Shown one piece after another: positions 17,632-24,592 of a DNA stretch of 64,000 bases (positions are counted from its first letter, which is position 1; each line of letters begins with the position of its first letter). The DNA lies in contig NZ_JBHSNJ010000012.1 in the NCBI RefSeq assembly GCF_042657165.1, positions 744,001 to 808,000 on the forward strand. The letters are read 5' to 3'. Source of the DNA: Agrilutibacter niabensis (GTDB taxonomy: Bacteria; Pseudomonadota; Gammaproteobacteria; Xanthomonadales; Xanthomonadaceae). Both the position numbers and the translations under genes were made by a program. The notes under the pieces were generated by a model. It was not told the DNA's origin. It searched no databases and saw only the letters and a list, made by a program, of their open reading frames with translations.

Positions 17632-18105
17632 ATGCAGATGGCGCAGAACCTTATTTCGCTGTCGTGGACGGCGGAACAGTTGCAGCAGCTCGACGCGGCG
17701 CTGGCCACGGTCGAGGACGTGTGTGCCCGGCTGATCTCGCTGGAGCCGGACGAGGTGCGGGGCTTGTTCAAGATGGGCGGCAAGTCGGAACCGTTCTGCC
17801 GCGAGACGCTGGGCGTGCTGGGGCAGAACCGGAAGATCGTCCCGGAGAGCCTCGAGCTGGACGACGTGCTCGCCGACCTGGCGGCGCTGGATGCCCTGCG
17901 TCCGCGCCTGCGCCGATTGCAGCAGCTGGCCAAGCGGGGTGAGGACACCGAAATCCTGCTGGGCAGCGACATCTTCAGTGCGGCGCTCGAGGGTTACGCG
18001 CTGCTCAAGGTCTCCGGCAAGAACCATGGGCTGGAAGACTTGCGCAAGGGACTGTCGGCGCGGTTCGGGCGTGCCCGCCGGTCGGCTGAGCCGGTGCCGG
18101 CATGA
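17632..18105 (+). CDS. Conserved hypothetical protein
   Basis: Not recognised. 157 residues, soluble, no signal peptide. The sequence is strongly helical (WTAEQLQQLDAALATVEDVCA, LDDVLADLAALDALRPRLRRL) and ends in a basic RFGRARRSAE tail, like small helical-bundle proteins. AGGAG at 17623-17627 precedes two possible starts, ATG 17632 and ATG 17638. A clear intrinsic terminator at 18138 follows, so the gene is probably transcribed alone. The 280 bases upstream (17350-17631) hold no other gene and presumably contain its promoter, though no convincing sigma-70 boxes are visible. A 21-bp repeat array begins downstream of the terminator. Confidence 0.7.
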   Translation: MQMAQNLISLSWTAEQLQQLDAALATVEDVCARLISLEPDEVRGLFKMGGKSEPFCRETLGVLGQNRKIVPESLELDDVLADLAALDALRPRLRRLQQLAKRGEDTEILLGSDIFSAALEGYALLKVSGKNHGLEDLRKGLSARFGRARRSAEPVPA

Positions 18106-18137
18106 CCGGCGCCTGATCGAAAGGCATTGACCGCATG

Positions 18138-18182
18138 AGCCCCGGCGAGTGGGTGCCCAGGCACCGCTCGCCGGGCTTTTTT
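18138..18182 (+). terminator. Rho-independent terminator after the hypothetical gene
   Basis: CCCGGCGAG (18141-18149) pairs with CTCGCCGGG (18167-18175) around a 17-base loop that itself can pair (GGTGCC/GGCACC). The tail is CTTTTTTG. Good GC stem and uridine run. Confidence 0.8.
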
Positions 18183-18220
18183 GTGCGCGAGTGCGTGGCG
18201 AATCGTTGGGGGCGCGTGGG

Positions 18221-18493
18221 TGGGACCCGCTGGCGTGCGAGCTCCGGCCACTGGCGCACGAGTGGGATTCACTGGGATGCGAGGGCCGGCTATTGGGGCA
18301 CGAGTGAAACACCTTGGCAGGCGACTGCTGACCGCTGGTGCGAGAGTGGATTTCAGTTGAGAGCGACTGATGGTCACGCGCGGCCCGGTCGAATGCACTG
18401 GCAGGCGGGTGATGGGTGCTGGTGCGTGAGTGGCGCCCAGTCGCAGGTGGGTGATCGCCGCTGCCGCGTGAGTGGGATTCACTGGTGCCCGAG
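18221..18493 (+). repeat. Degenerate tandem array, exact 21-bp period, 13 units
   Basis: Thirteen consecutive 21-base units can be laid out without a single gap. Most begin TG, carry CACTGG or a variant at positions 9-13, and end GCGAG, GTGAG or GCGGG. Units 3 (18263) and 13 (18473) share the 13-mer TGGGATTCACTGG. The units are diverged but the phase never slips. In one plus frame this yields a heptapeptide pattern with tryptophan at position 2 (HWRTSGI, HWDARAG, YWGTSET); one minus frame gives TRAPVAG-like heptads. All frames stay partly open, so coding is not demonstrated. It starts just beyond an intrinsic terminator. The function is unknown. Confidence 0.8.
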
Positions 18494-18562
18494 GGTCACC
18501 GCCTCGCGGCGTGTAGGGAGGGGGGTATCGGATGGTGGCCGCGGGTAGGCAACGTTGCGGGC

Positions 18563-18611
18563 GGCCCTCATCCGCCCTGCGGGCACCTTCTCCCGCAAGC
18601 GGGAGAAGGGA
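18563..18611 (+). repeat. Interspersed palindromic repeat, copy 1
   Basis: About 49 bases beginning GGCCCTCATCCGCCC. It contains a small palindrome GCCCTGCGGGC and a larger one, CTTCTCCCGC-AA-GCGGGAGAAG. Near-identical to the copy at 18678. Such elements are scattered through Xanthomonadaceae genomes in intergenic DNA and resemble REP sequences. Confidence 0.8.
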
Positions 18612-18677
18612 GTGGGCTAACGCCTCGTGTCCGGGTTCCCGGCTCTGGTGTGGCCGCGGGGACGTGATGTCGCGGGC

Positions 18678-18726
18678 GGCCCTCATCCGCCCTGCGGGCA
18701 CCTTCTCCCGCTAGCGGGAGAAGGGG
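18678..18726 (+). repeat. Interspersed palindromic repeat, copy 2
   Basis: Same orientation and almost the same sequence as copy 1, with CTAG instead of CAAG at the centre of the large palindrome. The two copies flank about 65 bases without any gene. From 18494 to 18882 nothing else is visible apart from these two repeats. Confidence 0.8.
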
Positions 18727-18882
18727 ATTGCGGTTGCGGGGAAGGGGTGTCGCTGCTGAGAAGGGCGGGGCGCTGCGAAGTAGGGGCGGGCGCCTTGGAG
18801 TAGGAGCCACGGTGGTGCAGGGTCGCCGCGGAAGGAATCACGGCTGCCGCGCACGCCACGCCTAGTGATGTCGCGTGGTTGC

Positions 18883-19773
18883 CTAGCGCCGCGTCCGTTG
18901 GTCCACCACCGCGCCCGTGCGCAGCCATTCGCCCTTGGACACCGGCGCCGCGCGGCCGGCGAGGTGGGCGCCGGCGCGTGCGAGCCAGTGTTCGGTCGGC
19001 AGCCGCAGGGGATGCCAGCGGCTCCATAGCGCGAGCGCGCCCAGCAGGAGGATGGCGGCGAAGGCGCCGCGCGCCATCGGCAGCCGCTCGGTCCGCAGTT
19101 CGCGCAACGTCGCCAGCGCGACGAGGGCACCGGCGGTCGCACCGACGATGGTTTCCGAGACCGTATGCGCGTGGGTGACCACGCGCGACAGGCTGCACAG
19201 CAGGCCGAGCGCGAAGCCGGTGGTTGCGGCGGCGGTGCGCCAGTGCGGATACGTCCCCTCACCCTGCTTCGCTGCGCGAAGCGGTCCCTCTCCCCGCAAG
19301 CGGGGCGAGGTCGGTGGCTCCGATGCGGGCCCGGGGCGAAGGGGCATCTCCTCCGCCCCGGCAGCACAGCGCAGGTCCTTCTGCCGCAGGTCCTTCTCCC
19401 CGCCGGGGCGCAGGTCCTTCTCCCCGCCGGGGCGCAGGTCCTTCTCCCCGCCTGCGGGGAGAAGGTGCCCGCAGGGCGGATGAGGGGCGGCATTTGGCGC
19501 CAGCAACGCCAGGAACACGGGCCAGAACGCCATCGCCAGGGTGGCGTGGCCGCTGGGCGAGGCCAGGCGCAGCGCATGGATGCCGACGCCCCAGCCGTAG
19601 AACGCGATCTTGCTCAGCGCCATCGCGCCGAAGGCGAGGCCCGATGCCAGCAGCCAGCGCCGGGCATCGTGGCGGCCCTCATCCGAGTGCGTCGCCAGCA
19701 GCGCCAGCACGCAGGCCAGCGCGGGCAGGATCAGCGCGGAATTGCCGAGGGCGGAGAACCAGGACCAGTGCAC
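18883..19773 (-). CDS. PAP2-type membrane phosphatase with in-frame repeat insertion
   Basis: Integral-membrane phosphatase related to the PAP2/undecaprenyl-pyrophosphate phosphatase superfamily. 296 residues with about seven helices. Motif 2 PSGHATLAM and motif 3 SRVVTHAHTVSETIVG (SR-x5-H with a following acid) are present; the first motif (K-x6-RP) is not obvious. Between the helix ending FLALLAPN and the one starting TAAATTGFALG lies an unusual, non-hydrophobic segment of about 70 residues, including three PGGEKDLR-type octapeptides. It is encoded by palindromic and 24-bp tandem repeat DNA, so the repeats inserted in frame into a loop. Without them the protein would be about 225 residues, the usual size. 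Whether it is still active is unknown. Confidence 0.72.
   Translation of the reverse strand: MHWSWFSALGNSALILPALACVLALLATHSDEGRHDARRWLLASGLAFGAMALSKIAFYGWGVGIHALRLASPSGHATLAMAFWPVFLALLAPNAAPHPPCGHLLPAGGEKDLRPGGEKDLRPGGEKDLRQKDLRCAAGAEEMPLRPGPASEPPTSPRLRGEGPLRAAKQGEGTYPHWRTAAATTGFALGLLCSLSRVVTHAHTVSETIVGATAGALVALATLRELRTERLPMARGAFAAILLLGALALWSRWHPLRLPTEHWLARAGAHLAGRAAPVSKGEWLRTGAVVDQRTRR
19253..19311 (+). repeat. Degenerate interspersed repeat inside the PAP2 gene
   Basis: CCCCTCACCCTGCTTCGCTG followed by a hairpin-forming CTCCCCGCAAGCGGGGCGAG. It resembles the intergenic palindromic elements but is diverged. It lies within the PAP2 coding frame on the opposite strand, where it encodes part of the extra loop. 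Confidence 0.6.
19370..19488 (-). repeat. 24-bp tandem repeats merging into a palindromic repeat, inside the PAP2 gene
   Basis: From 19385 the unit CGCAGGTCCTTCTCCCCG plus CCGGGG repeats with a 24-base period (19385, 19409, and a third copy from 19433), preceded by shorter fragments. The third copy runs into an inverted copy of the palindromic element (19441-19488, ending GGATGAGGGGC). The period is a multiple of three, so the PAP2 frame is kept and reads as PGGEKDLR octapeptides. Confidence 0.75.
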
Positions 19774-20019
19774 GAAGGGATAGCGCTCAGGGCGTGTGCA
19801 GACTGGCGTGCTGCAGGAAGGTGGCAGAGCTGGGAGGCATGGAAGGGCGCTTTGCGAATGTCGTCATTCTACGGGGCGGCCGCACCCGTCCTGAAGCGCT
19901 GCGCCGCGCAGCCGTGGTCTTTGGGCGCAGGGATGCCAACACCGTCGCAATCCGCGAAAATGCCCGGACGGCCTGCGCGGAACCGCGCCCGGCCGCTCCA
20001 GCCACTTCCGAGTCTCTGC

Positions 20020-21432
20020 ATGATCCCCGTAATCCTGTCCGGCGGTTCCGGCACCCGCCTGTGGCCGCTCTCGCGCGAAGCCTTCCCCAAGCAGTTTCTC
20101 AACCTGCTGGGCAAGCATTCGCTGCTGCAGTCGACGTGGGACCGCATCGCGCCGCTGGCGACGTCGGCGCCGCTGGTGGTGGCCAACGAGGAACACCGGT
20201 TCATGGTCGCCGAGCAGCTGCGCGAGGCCGACTGCGTGCCGGCGGGAATCCTGCTGGAGCCGGTGGGCCGCAACACCGCGCCGGCGATCGCGATCGCCGC
20301 GCTGGAAGCGATGGCCGGTGGCGATGATCCGCTGCTGCTGGTGCTGCCGTCGGATCACGTGATCGTCGATGCCGATGGCTTCCGTGCCGCGGTGAAGTCG
20401 GCGATGCCGTCCGCGCAGGCAGGCAAGCTGATCACCTTCGGCATCGTGCCGACCGGTCCGGAAACCGGCTACGGCTACATACAGGCCGAAGGCGGCCACG
20501 CCGCGGTGGGCGAGGGCGTGCGCGCGGTGGCGCAGTTCGTCGAAAAGCCTGACGCGGCCACCGCGTCGCGGTATGTCGCCAGCGGCGACTACTTCTGGAA
20601 CAGCGGCATGTTCCTGTTCAAGGCATCGGTCTACCTGGCCGAACTCGCGCAGCACCGCCCCGAGATGCTCGCCGCCTGCCGCGAGGCGCTGGCGAAGGCG
20701 AAGCGCGACGCCGACTTCATCCGCCTCGACAAGGCCGCCTTCGCCGCGTGCCCGTCGGATTCGATCGATTACGCGGTGATGGAGAAGACCGCGCACGCCG
20801 CGGTGCTGCCGATCTCGGTCGGCTGGAACGACGTCGGCAGCTGGTCGGCGCTGTGGGAAGTCGCCGAGCAGGACGGCAACGGCAACGCGCACCACGGCGA
20901 CGTGCTCGCGCAGGACTGCCGCAACACGCTGGCCTGGGGCGATCGCCGCCTGGTGGCGCTGCTGGGGCTGGAGAACGTCGTGGTCGTGGACACCGACGAC
21001 GCGGTGCTGGTCGCGCACAAGGACCACGTGCAGGACGTCAAGGGCATCGTCGCCGAACTGAAGAAGCGCGAGCGCCCGGAGCCGACCTGGCACCGCAAGG
21101 TCTACCGCCCCTGGGGCAGCTACGACTCGATCGACATGGGCGAGCGCTTCCAGGTCAAGCGCATCACGGTGAAGCCGGGCGCTTCGCTGAGCCTGCAGAT
21201 GCACCACCATCGCGCCGAACACTGGATCGTCGTCAGCGGCACCGGCCGCATCACCCGTGGCGACGAGACCATCATCCTCTCGGAGAACCAGAGCACCTAC
21301 ATCCCGCTGGGCGTGAAGCACCGCCTGGAGAATCCGGGCGTGATGCCGCTGGAGTTGATCGAAGTGCAGTCGGGCAGCTACCTGGGAGAGGACGACATCG
21401 TGCGATTCGAGGATGTGTACGGGCGCGGATGA
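20020..21432 (+). CDS. xanB: Bifunctional mannose-1-phosphate guanylyltransferase / mannose-6-phosphate isomerase
   Basis: Makes mannose-6-phosphate from fructose-6-phosphate and GDP-mannose from mannose-1-phosphate, feeding exopolysaccharide and lipopolysaccharide synthesis. 470 residues, standard for the AlgA/XanB/ManC family. The N-terminal nucleotidyltransferase has GGSGTRLWPLSREAFPKQF (about 8-26) and the FVEKP loop near 173-177. The C-terminal cupin isomerase starts about 350 with RPWGSYDSID and holds the metal site QMHHHRAEHWIVV. ATG 20020 is the family start; the frame is open from 19165 but that extension overlaps the PAP2 gene. The 245 bases between PAP2 and xanB hold no other gene. 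Confidence 0.95.
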   Translation: MIPVILSGGSGTRLWPLSREAFPKQFLNLLGKHSLLQSTWDRIAPLATSAPLVVANEEHRFMVAEQLREADCVPAGILLEPVGRNTAPAIAIAALEAMAGGDDPLLLVLPSDHVIVDADGFRAAVKSAMPSAQAGKLITFGIVPTGPETGYGYIQAEGGHAAVGEGVRAVAQFVEKPDAATASRYVASGDYFWNSGMFLFKASVYLAELAQHRPEMLAACREALAKAKRDADFIRLDKAAFAACPSDSIDYAVMEKTAHAAVLPISVGWNDVGSWSALWEVAEQDGNGNAHHGDVLAQDCRNTLAWGDRRLVALLGLENVVVVDTDDAVLVAHKDHVQDVKGIVAELKKRERPEPTWHRKVYRPWGSYDSIDMGERFQVKRITVKPGASLSLQMHHHRAEHWIVVSGTGRITRGDETIILSENQSTYIPLGVKHRLENPGVMPLELIEVQSGSYLGEDDIVRFEDVYGRG

Positions 21433-21494
21433 GCGAGCAGAACCGCGCTGGTGAAATCACCGGTGTTGGTGCTTCGCTTCGGCGACGGCGAGGA

Positions 21495-22367
21495 TCAATC
21501 GCTGTCGCCTGCATGTTCCCGCAAGGCCTCGCGCACGTCGCCGAGCGCGTCGTAGCGGCGCGGGTAGTCGAGGCGATAAGTCAGACCCTGCTCCGCAATC
21601 GCCGCGACCTGCGCGAACAGGCTGCGCATGCGGGCCGGATCGTGCGGGTCGAGCAGGAAGGCGTGCCGGACCCAGGCCATGTGCGCTTCCTGAGGCGTCA
21701 TCGCTTCGATGCGCACGTCGCTGGCATGGCCTTCGCCGAGGAAGTAGGCGCGGCGCAGGAGCAGGGGATCGCGGCTGCAGGGGATCAGTTGCTCGTCGAC
21801 GAAGCGTTCCTTGACCGTGTAGGGCAGGGCGGGGGCGCGTTGGGCGTCGTCCGGCAGCAGCGCCTTGCGGCTGTCTTCCCACAACCGCACCGAGGGATGG
21901 GCCGGTTGTGCGAGGAAATGGTCGCCTTCGGCCGTCAGCTCCAGGCCGTCGTCGGTCAGCAGGGCATGGCCGTGCAGGGCCAGGTGCGTCACCAATGTCG
22001 ACTTGCCGCGACCGCTGACGCCCACGAACGCGGCGGCGCCGCTGTCCATCGCGACGGCGCCGGCATGGAACACGGGGCGATGCAACAGGCTGAGCACGGC
22101 CGGTACGACCTGGTTCAAATGCAGATGCTGGACCGTGTGCGCGTCGGTGCCCGGCGCGGGATAACAATCCAGGCCGCCCGCGACATCGACCACGAAGTCG
22201 GCCATGTCCGGGAAGCGCATGCGGTAATGGCCATCGCCGCCGTGTATCTCGCACCAGGTGCTGCCGTCGGGCAGCAGCCACGTATCGCGCGGCGCGCCCA
22301 GCGGCGCCTGGACGGTGGCGGCATGCAGGCGCATCTGGCGCGGATCGAGCGTGGCGTGGGATTGCAT
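21495..22367 (-). CDS. HprK-related kinase of the lasso-peptide-like locus
   Basis: 290 residues. The P-loop GVSGRGKST (about 116-124) and the downstream acid pair TDD (138-140) match the HPr kinase/phosphorylase fold. The N-terminal half (FVVDVAGGLDCYP, VFHAGAVAM) is typical of HprK-related kinases that accompany RiPP and exopolysaccharide loci, and it lacks the true HprK N-domain. In Paenibacillus-type lasso clusters such kinases phosphorylate the side chain of the C-terminal serine of the precursor. Here the predicted precursor ends in threonine, so C-terminal phosphorylation is a testable inference. The gene is divergent from the cyclase with about 60 bases between starts, so they may share a control region. 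The start at 22367 lacks an obvious ribosome site. Confidence 0.8.
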   Translation of the reverse strand: MQSHATLDPRQMRLHAATVQAPLGAPRDTWLLPDGSTWCEIHGGDGHYRMRFPDMADFVVDVAGGLDCYPAPGTDAHTVQHLHLNQVVPAVLSLLHRPVFHAGAVAMDSGAAAFVGVSGRGKSTLVTHLALHGHALLTDDGLELTAEGDHFLAQPAHPSVRLWEDSRKALLPDDAQRAPALPYTVKERFVDEQLIPCSRDPLLLRRAYFLGEGHASDVRIEAMTPQEAHMAWVRHAFLLDPHDPARMRSLFAQVAAIAEQGLTYRLDYPRRYDALGDVREALREHAGDSD

Positions 22368-22427
22368 GGGAATATGGATGACCGGCTCGGAATGGCGGGC
22401 GTCAGACACAGCGTGGGCTAGTTGCCG

Positions 22428-24383
22428 ATGATGGGTATTTTGGGGGCCGTGAGCCATTCGGGGCGCCCCTTGGCGGCCAGGGAGCTGCTCCCGGGACTCG
22501 CGGCCATGGCGCGTCGCGGAAACGAGCAAGTCTACGCAAGCGCGGACGGCGCGGCGGTGTTTGCCCAACTGCTCCGCGAGGCACCGGCGCACGCGTCCGA
22601 GGCTCCCGTGGTGGTGGACATGCCGGTCGTCGTCGACGGCGAGCTGTACCACCGTGGCGATCTGCTTGCGCTACTCGATCCCGAACTGCGGGCCGCGGCG
22701 TCCGCCGACGATGCCGCGCTGGTGCGCTGCCTGTACCGGACCCTGGGGCCGCCGGCCTTCGCGAAGCTGCGGGGACGCTACGCGTTGGCGCTGTACGACC
22801 CCGCAAGCCGGACCCTGCACCTCGCATCGGACGTCGTCGGATTGCGCACGCTCGCCTGGCGCGCGGACGCGGAGAGGGCGTGCTTCGCCTCCGAACAGAA
22901 GGCCGTGCTGGCGCTCTCCGGCGTGGCGCCCGCGCCGAACGATGCGGCGCTGGCCCAGTTGCTGCTGGGCTATCGCACCGGCGCCTTTGCCCGGGGCGAA
23001 GGCCTGTTCGATGGCGTCGGCATCCTGGGACGCGGCGAACACGTGGCGTTGCGTGATGGCACGGCCCACCGTTCGCGCGTGCAGGACTTCGACCTGCGGC
23101 CGCATGGTCCGCGGCCCTATCCGGAGCTGTGCGAGGAGTTCCGCGTGCTGTTCCGCCAGGCGGTGGCACGCAGCCTCGATCCCGCCCGTCCCACCGCGAT
23201 CACCGTCAGCGGCGGCCTGGATTCCTCGTCGATCTACTGCGTGGCGAAAAACCTCGAAGCCGAGGGTGTTGCGACCGGCGGCATCGTCGGCATCAACTTC
23301 ACCGCCGAGGACGGGAGCTGGGCCGATGAGCGCAGCTACACCGGGGCGATCGTGGAGCGTTACGGTCCGGGGATCGTGCGCGTGCCGATGCAGCCCGACG
23401 GGTTCCTCGCCTCGCTGGACGAAGCGATGCGTGCGTCGGAGTCGCCGCTGGTGAATCCCGCCGGCAACCTGTTCCAGCGCCAGTACGCCACGGCCGCGGG
23501 TCTGGGCGCGTCCACCTTCGTCATGGGGTACTGGGGGGACGAGGCGTTCGCGCCCTTCAACCACTGGTTCCACCTGCTGTGGTCGCTGCGCGTGCCCACG
23601 TTGCTGCGCGTGGCGCGCGAGCACCACCGCTGGATCGTCGAGACCCCGGTGACGGCGCGCGACACCCTGGGCTGGGTGGTGCGGAGCAGCGTCGTCGAGT
23701 TCACGCCGGCATGGATGCGGCGCGCGTATCGCTGGCTGCGTCCCGCGCGCGCGCTGCATCCGCTGGCGACGGGGCGCCTGGGCGCGTACCGCGAGGCCGC
23801 GGCAACGACGCCATTGGTATGGCGGTCCGCCACGCGCTACGCGCACTGGCAGCGCGACCTGTTGGATGCGCCGCAGCACCGGCAATTCCTCGGGGATGCC
23901 GACCGTGAAATGGCCGCGCATGGGATGCGTGCGGCGCACCCGTTCCTGGATCCCGATCTCGTCCAGTTCCTGCTGCGCTGCGACGGCAGCCAGATCAATC
24001 CGGGGGGGCGTTACAAGGGGCTGCTGCGGGACGCCCTGCGGCAGGACGTGCCCGCGGCCATCCTCGACCGCACCAGTAAAGGGGACTTCACCGAAGCCTA
24101 CGGAGCCGGTCGGGTCCGTGACCTGGCCACGATGCTTGGGGCGGGACCGACCCTCCCCAGGTTGGCGAAGCTGAACTACCTTCCTGAACAGATGCTGGAT
24201 TCGGCAAAGAAATCTGTGAATTGCTTGACTCTCAAACGTGACGATGTTCACATTGCCGGGCAGTTGACAGATTGCGCCGGGCTGGGTCACTGGCTCGGCT
24301 TTTTATATGCCGACAGGGGGCATGAGAACGATGTTCAAGCAGACGCAGGGCACCGCGCCCAGCAGCGACAAGCAGGCTTATGA
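22428..24383 (+). CDS. Asparagine-synthetase-like lasso cyclase (C protein)
   Basis: ATP-dependent amide-forming enzyme that would close the macrolactam ring between the core N-terminus and an acidic side chain. About 651 residues: a glutamine-amidotransferase-like N-domain, then the synthetase domain with the ATP pyrophosphatase loop SGGLDSSS (about 262-269). The N-terminus reads MMGILGAVS; asparagine synthetases have MCGI, so the nucleophilic cysteine is replaced and glutaminase activity is not expected, as usual for lasso cyclases. The C-terminal DCAGLGHWLGFL is the family ending. ATG 22428 is chosen; ATG 22431 and TTG 22422 are alternatives. The last 53 bases overlap the precursor gene in another frame, an unusually tight arrangement. 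Confidence 0.88.
   Translation: MMGILGAVSHSGRPLAARELLPGLAAMARRGNEQVYASADGAAVFAQLLREAPAHASEAPVVVDMPVVVDGELYHRGDLLALLDPELRAAASADDAALVRCLYRTLGPPAFAKLRGRYALALYDPASRTLHLASDVVGLRTLAWRADAERACFASEQKAVLALSGVAPAPNDAALAQLLLGYRTGAFARGEGLFDGVGILGRGEHVALRDGTAHRSRVQDFDLRPHGPRPYPELCEEFRVLFRQAVARSLDPARPTAITVSGGLDSSSIYCVAKNLEAEGVATGGIVGINFTAEDGSWADERSYTGAIVERYGPGIVRVPMQPDGFLASLDEAMRASESPLVNPAGNLFQRQYATAAGLGASTFVMGYWGDEAFAPFNHWFHLLWSLRVPTLLRVAREHHRWIVETPVTARDTLGWVVRSSVVEFTPAWMRRAYRWLRPARALHPLATGRLGAYREAAATTPLVWRSATRYAHWQRDLLDAPQHRQFLGDADREMAAHGMRAAHPFLDPDLVQFLLRCDGSQINPGGRYKGLLRDALRQDVPAAILDRTSKGDFTEAYGAGRVRDLATMLGAGPTLPRLAKLNYLPEQMLDSAKKSVNCLTLKRDDVHIAGQLTDCAGLGHWLGFLYADRGHENDVQADAGHRAQQRQAGL
24276..24304 (+). 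terminator. Terminator-like hairpin just before the RiPP precursor gene
   Basis: GCCGGGC (24276-24282) pairs with GCTCGGC (24293-24299), including one G-U pair, around a 10-base loop, and is followed by TTTTT then ATAT. It lies inside the 3' end of the cyclase frame and 27 bases before the preferred precursor start. It could act as an attenuator. Nearby -35-like boxes TTGACT (24225) and TTGACA (24264) sit in locally AT-rich DNA, but no matching -10 box is convincing. Confidence 0.5.
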
Positions 24384-24495
24384 AGCACCCGTGCTGATCA
24401 AGTTCGGCGACCTGGCGACGTTGACCAAGACCTCGCAGGGCAGCGGTTCGGGCAAGCGCGGTGCTGGTAACGACGGTATCAGGCAGAAGACCTGA
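24331..24495 (+). CDS. Lasso-peptide-like RiPP precursor
   Basis: 54-residue peptide. The leader contains the lasso recognition pattern Y-x-x-P-x-L-x-x-x-G as YEAPVLIKFG (Tyr17, Pro20, Leu22, Gly26), followed by DLATLTKTS. The C-terminal part QGSGSGKRGAGNDGIRQKT is glycine-rich and basic, with a single acid, Asp48. If the ring closes on Asp48, an eight-residue ring would start at Gly41 and a nine-residue ring at Ser40. Neither puts threonine at the penultimate leader position, since the leader threonines are Thr32 and Thr34. The peptide ends in threonine, a possible kinase target. ATG 24331 is preferred; ATG 24322 and 24307 are in frame. It overlaps the cyclase 3' end and is followed by a hairpin. 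Confidence 0.8.
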   Translation: MFKQTQGTAPSSDKQAYEAPVLIKFGDLATLTKTSQGSGSGKRGAGNDGIRQKT

Positions 24496-24540
24496 GTCGG
24501 GCGCGGTTTCCGCCGCCGGACCGCATATCGAATTGCGCAA

Positions 24541-24577
24541 GAAGGCTGCCGGTTTTGCCGGCGGCCTTCTGTTTGTG
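24541..24577 (+). terminator. Hairpin between precursor and methyltransferase genes
   Basis: Twelve-base stem with one G-U pair (24541-24552 with 24558-24569) and loop TTTTG, followed by TGTTTGTG. It is a likely partial terminator that would favour precursor mRNA over the downstream gene, as is common in RiPP operons. Confidence 0.6.
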
Positions 24578-24592
24578 CGAATTAAGCCCGAC

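Noticed and set aside
18221..18493. CRISPR array
   Set aside because: Units are contiguous 21-mers with no spacers, no cas genes are present, and the units are diverged.
18135..18548. Protein-coding gene across the 21-bp array
   Set aside because: Several frames on both strands stay open because the period is a multiple of three; no ribosome site or codon bias favours one. Left as a repeat rather than a gene.
24225..24269. Sigma-70 promoter for the precursor (TTGACT/TTGACA boxes)
   Set aside because: No -10 box at 16-18 bases matches well, so it is mentioned only as a possibility.
24461..24592. Upstream start for the methyltransferase
   Set aside because: Would overlap the precursor gene and the post-precursor hairpin; homology begins at MLARLYSFLDR.
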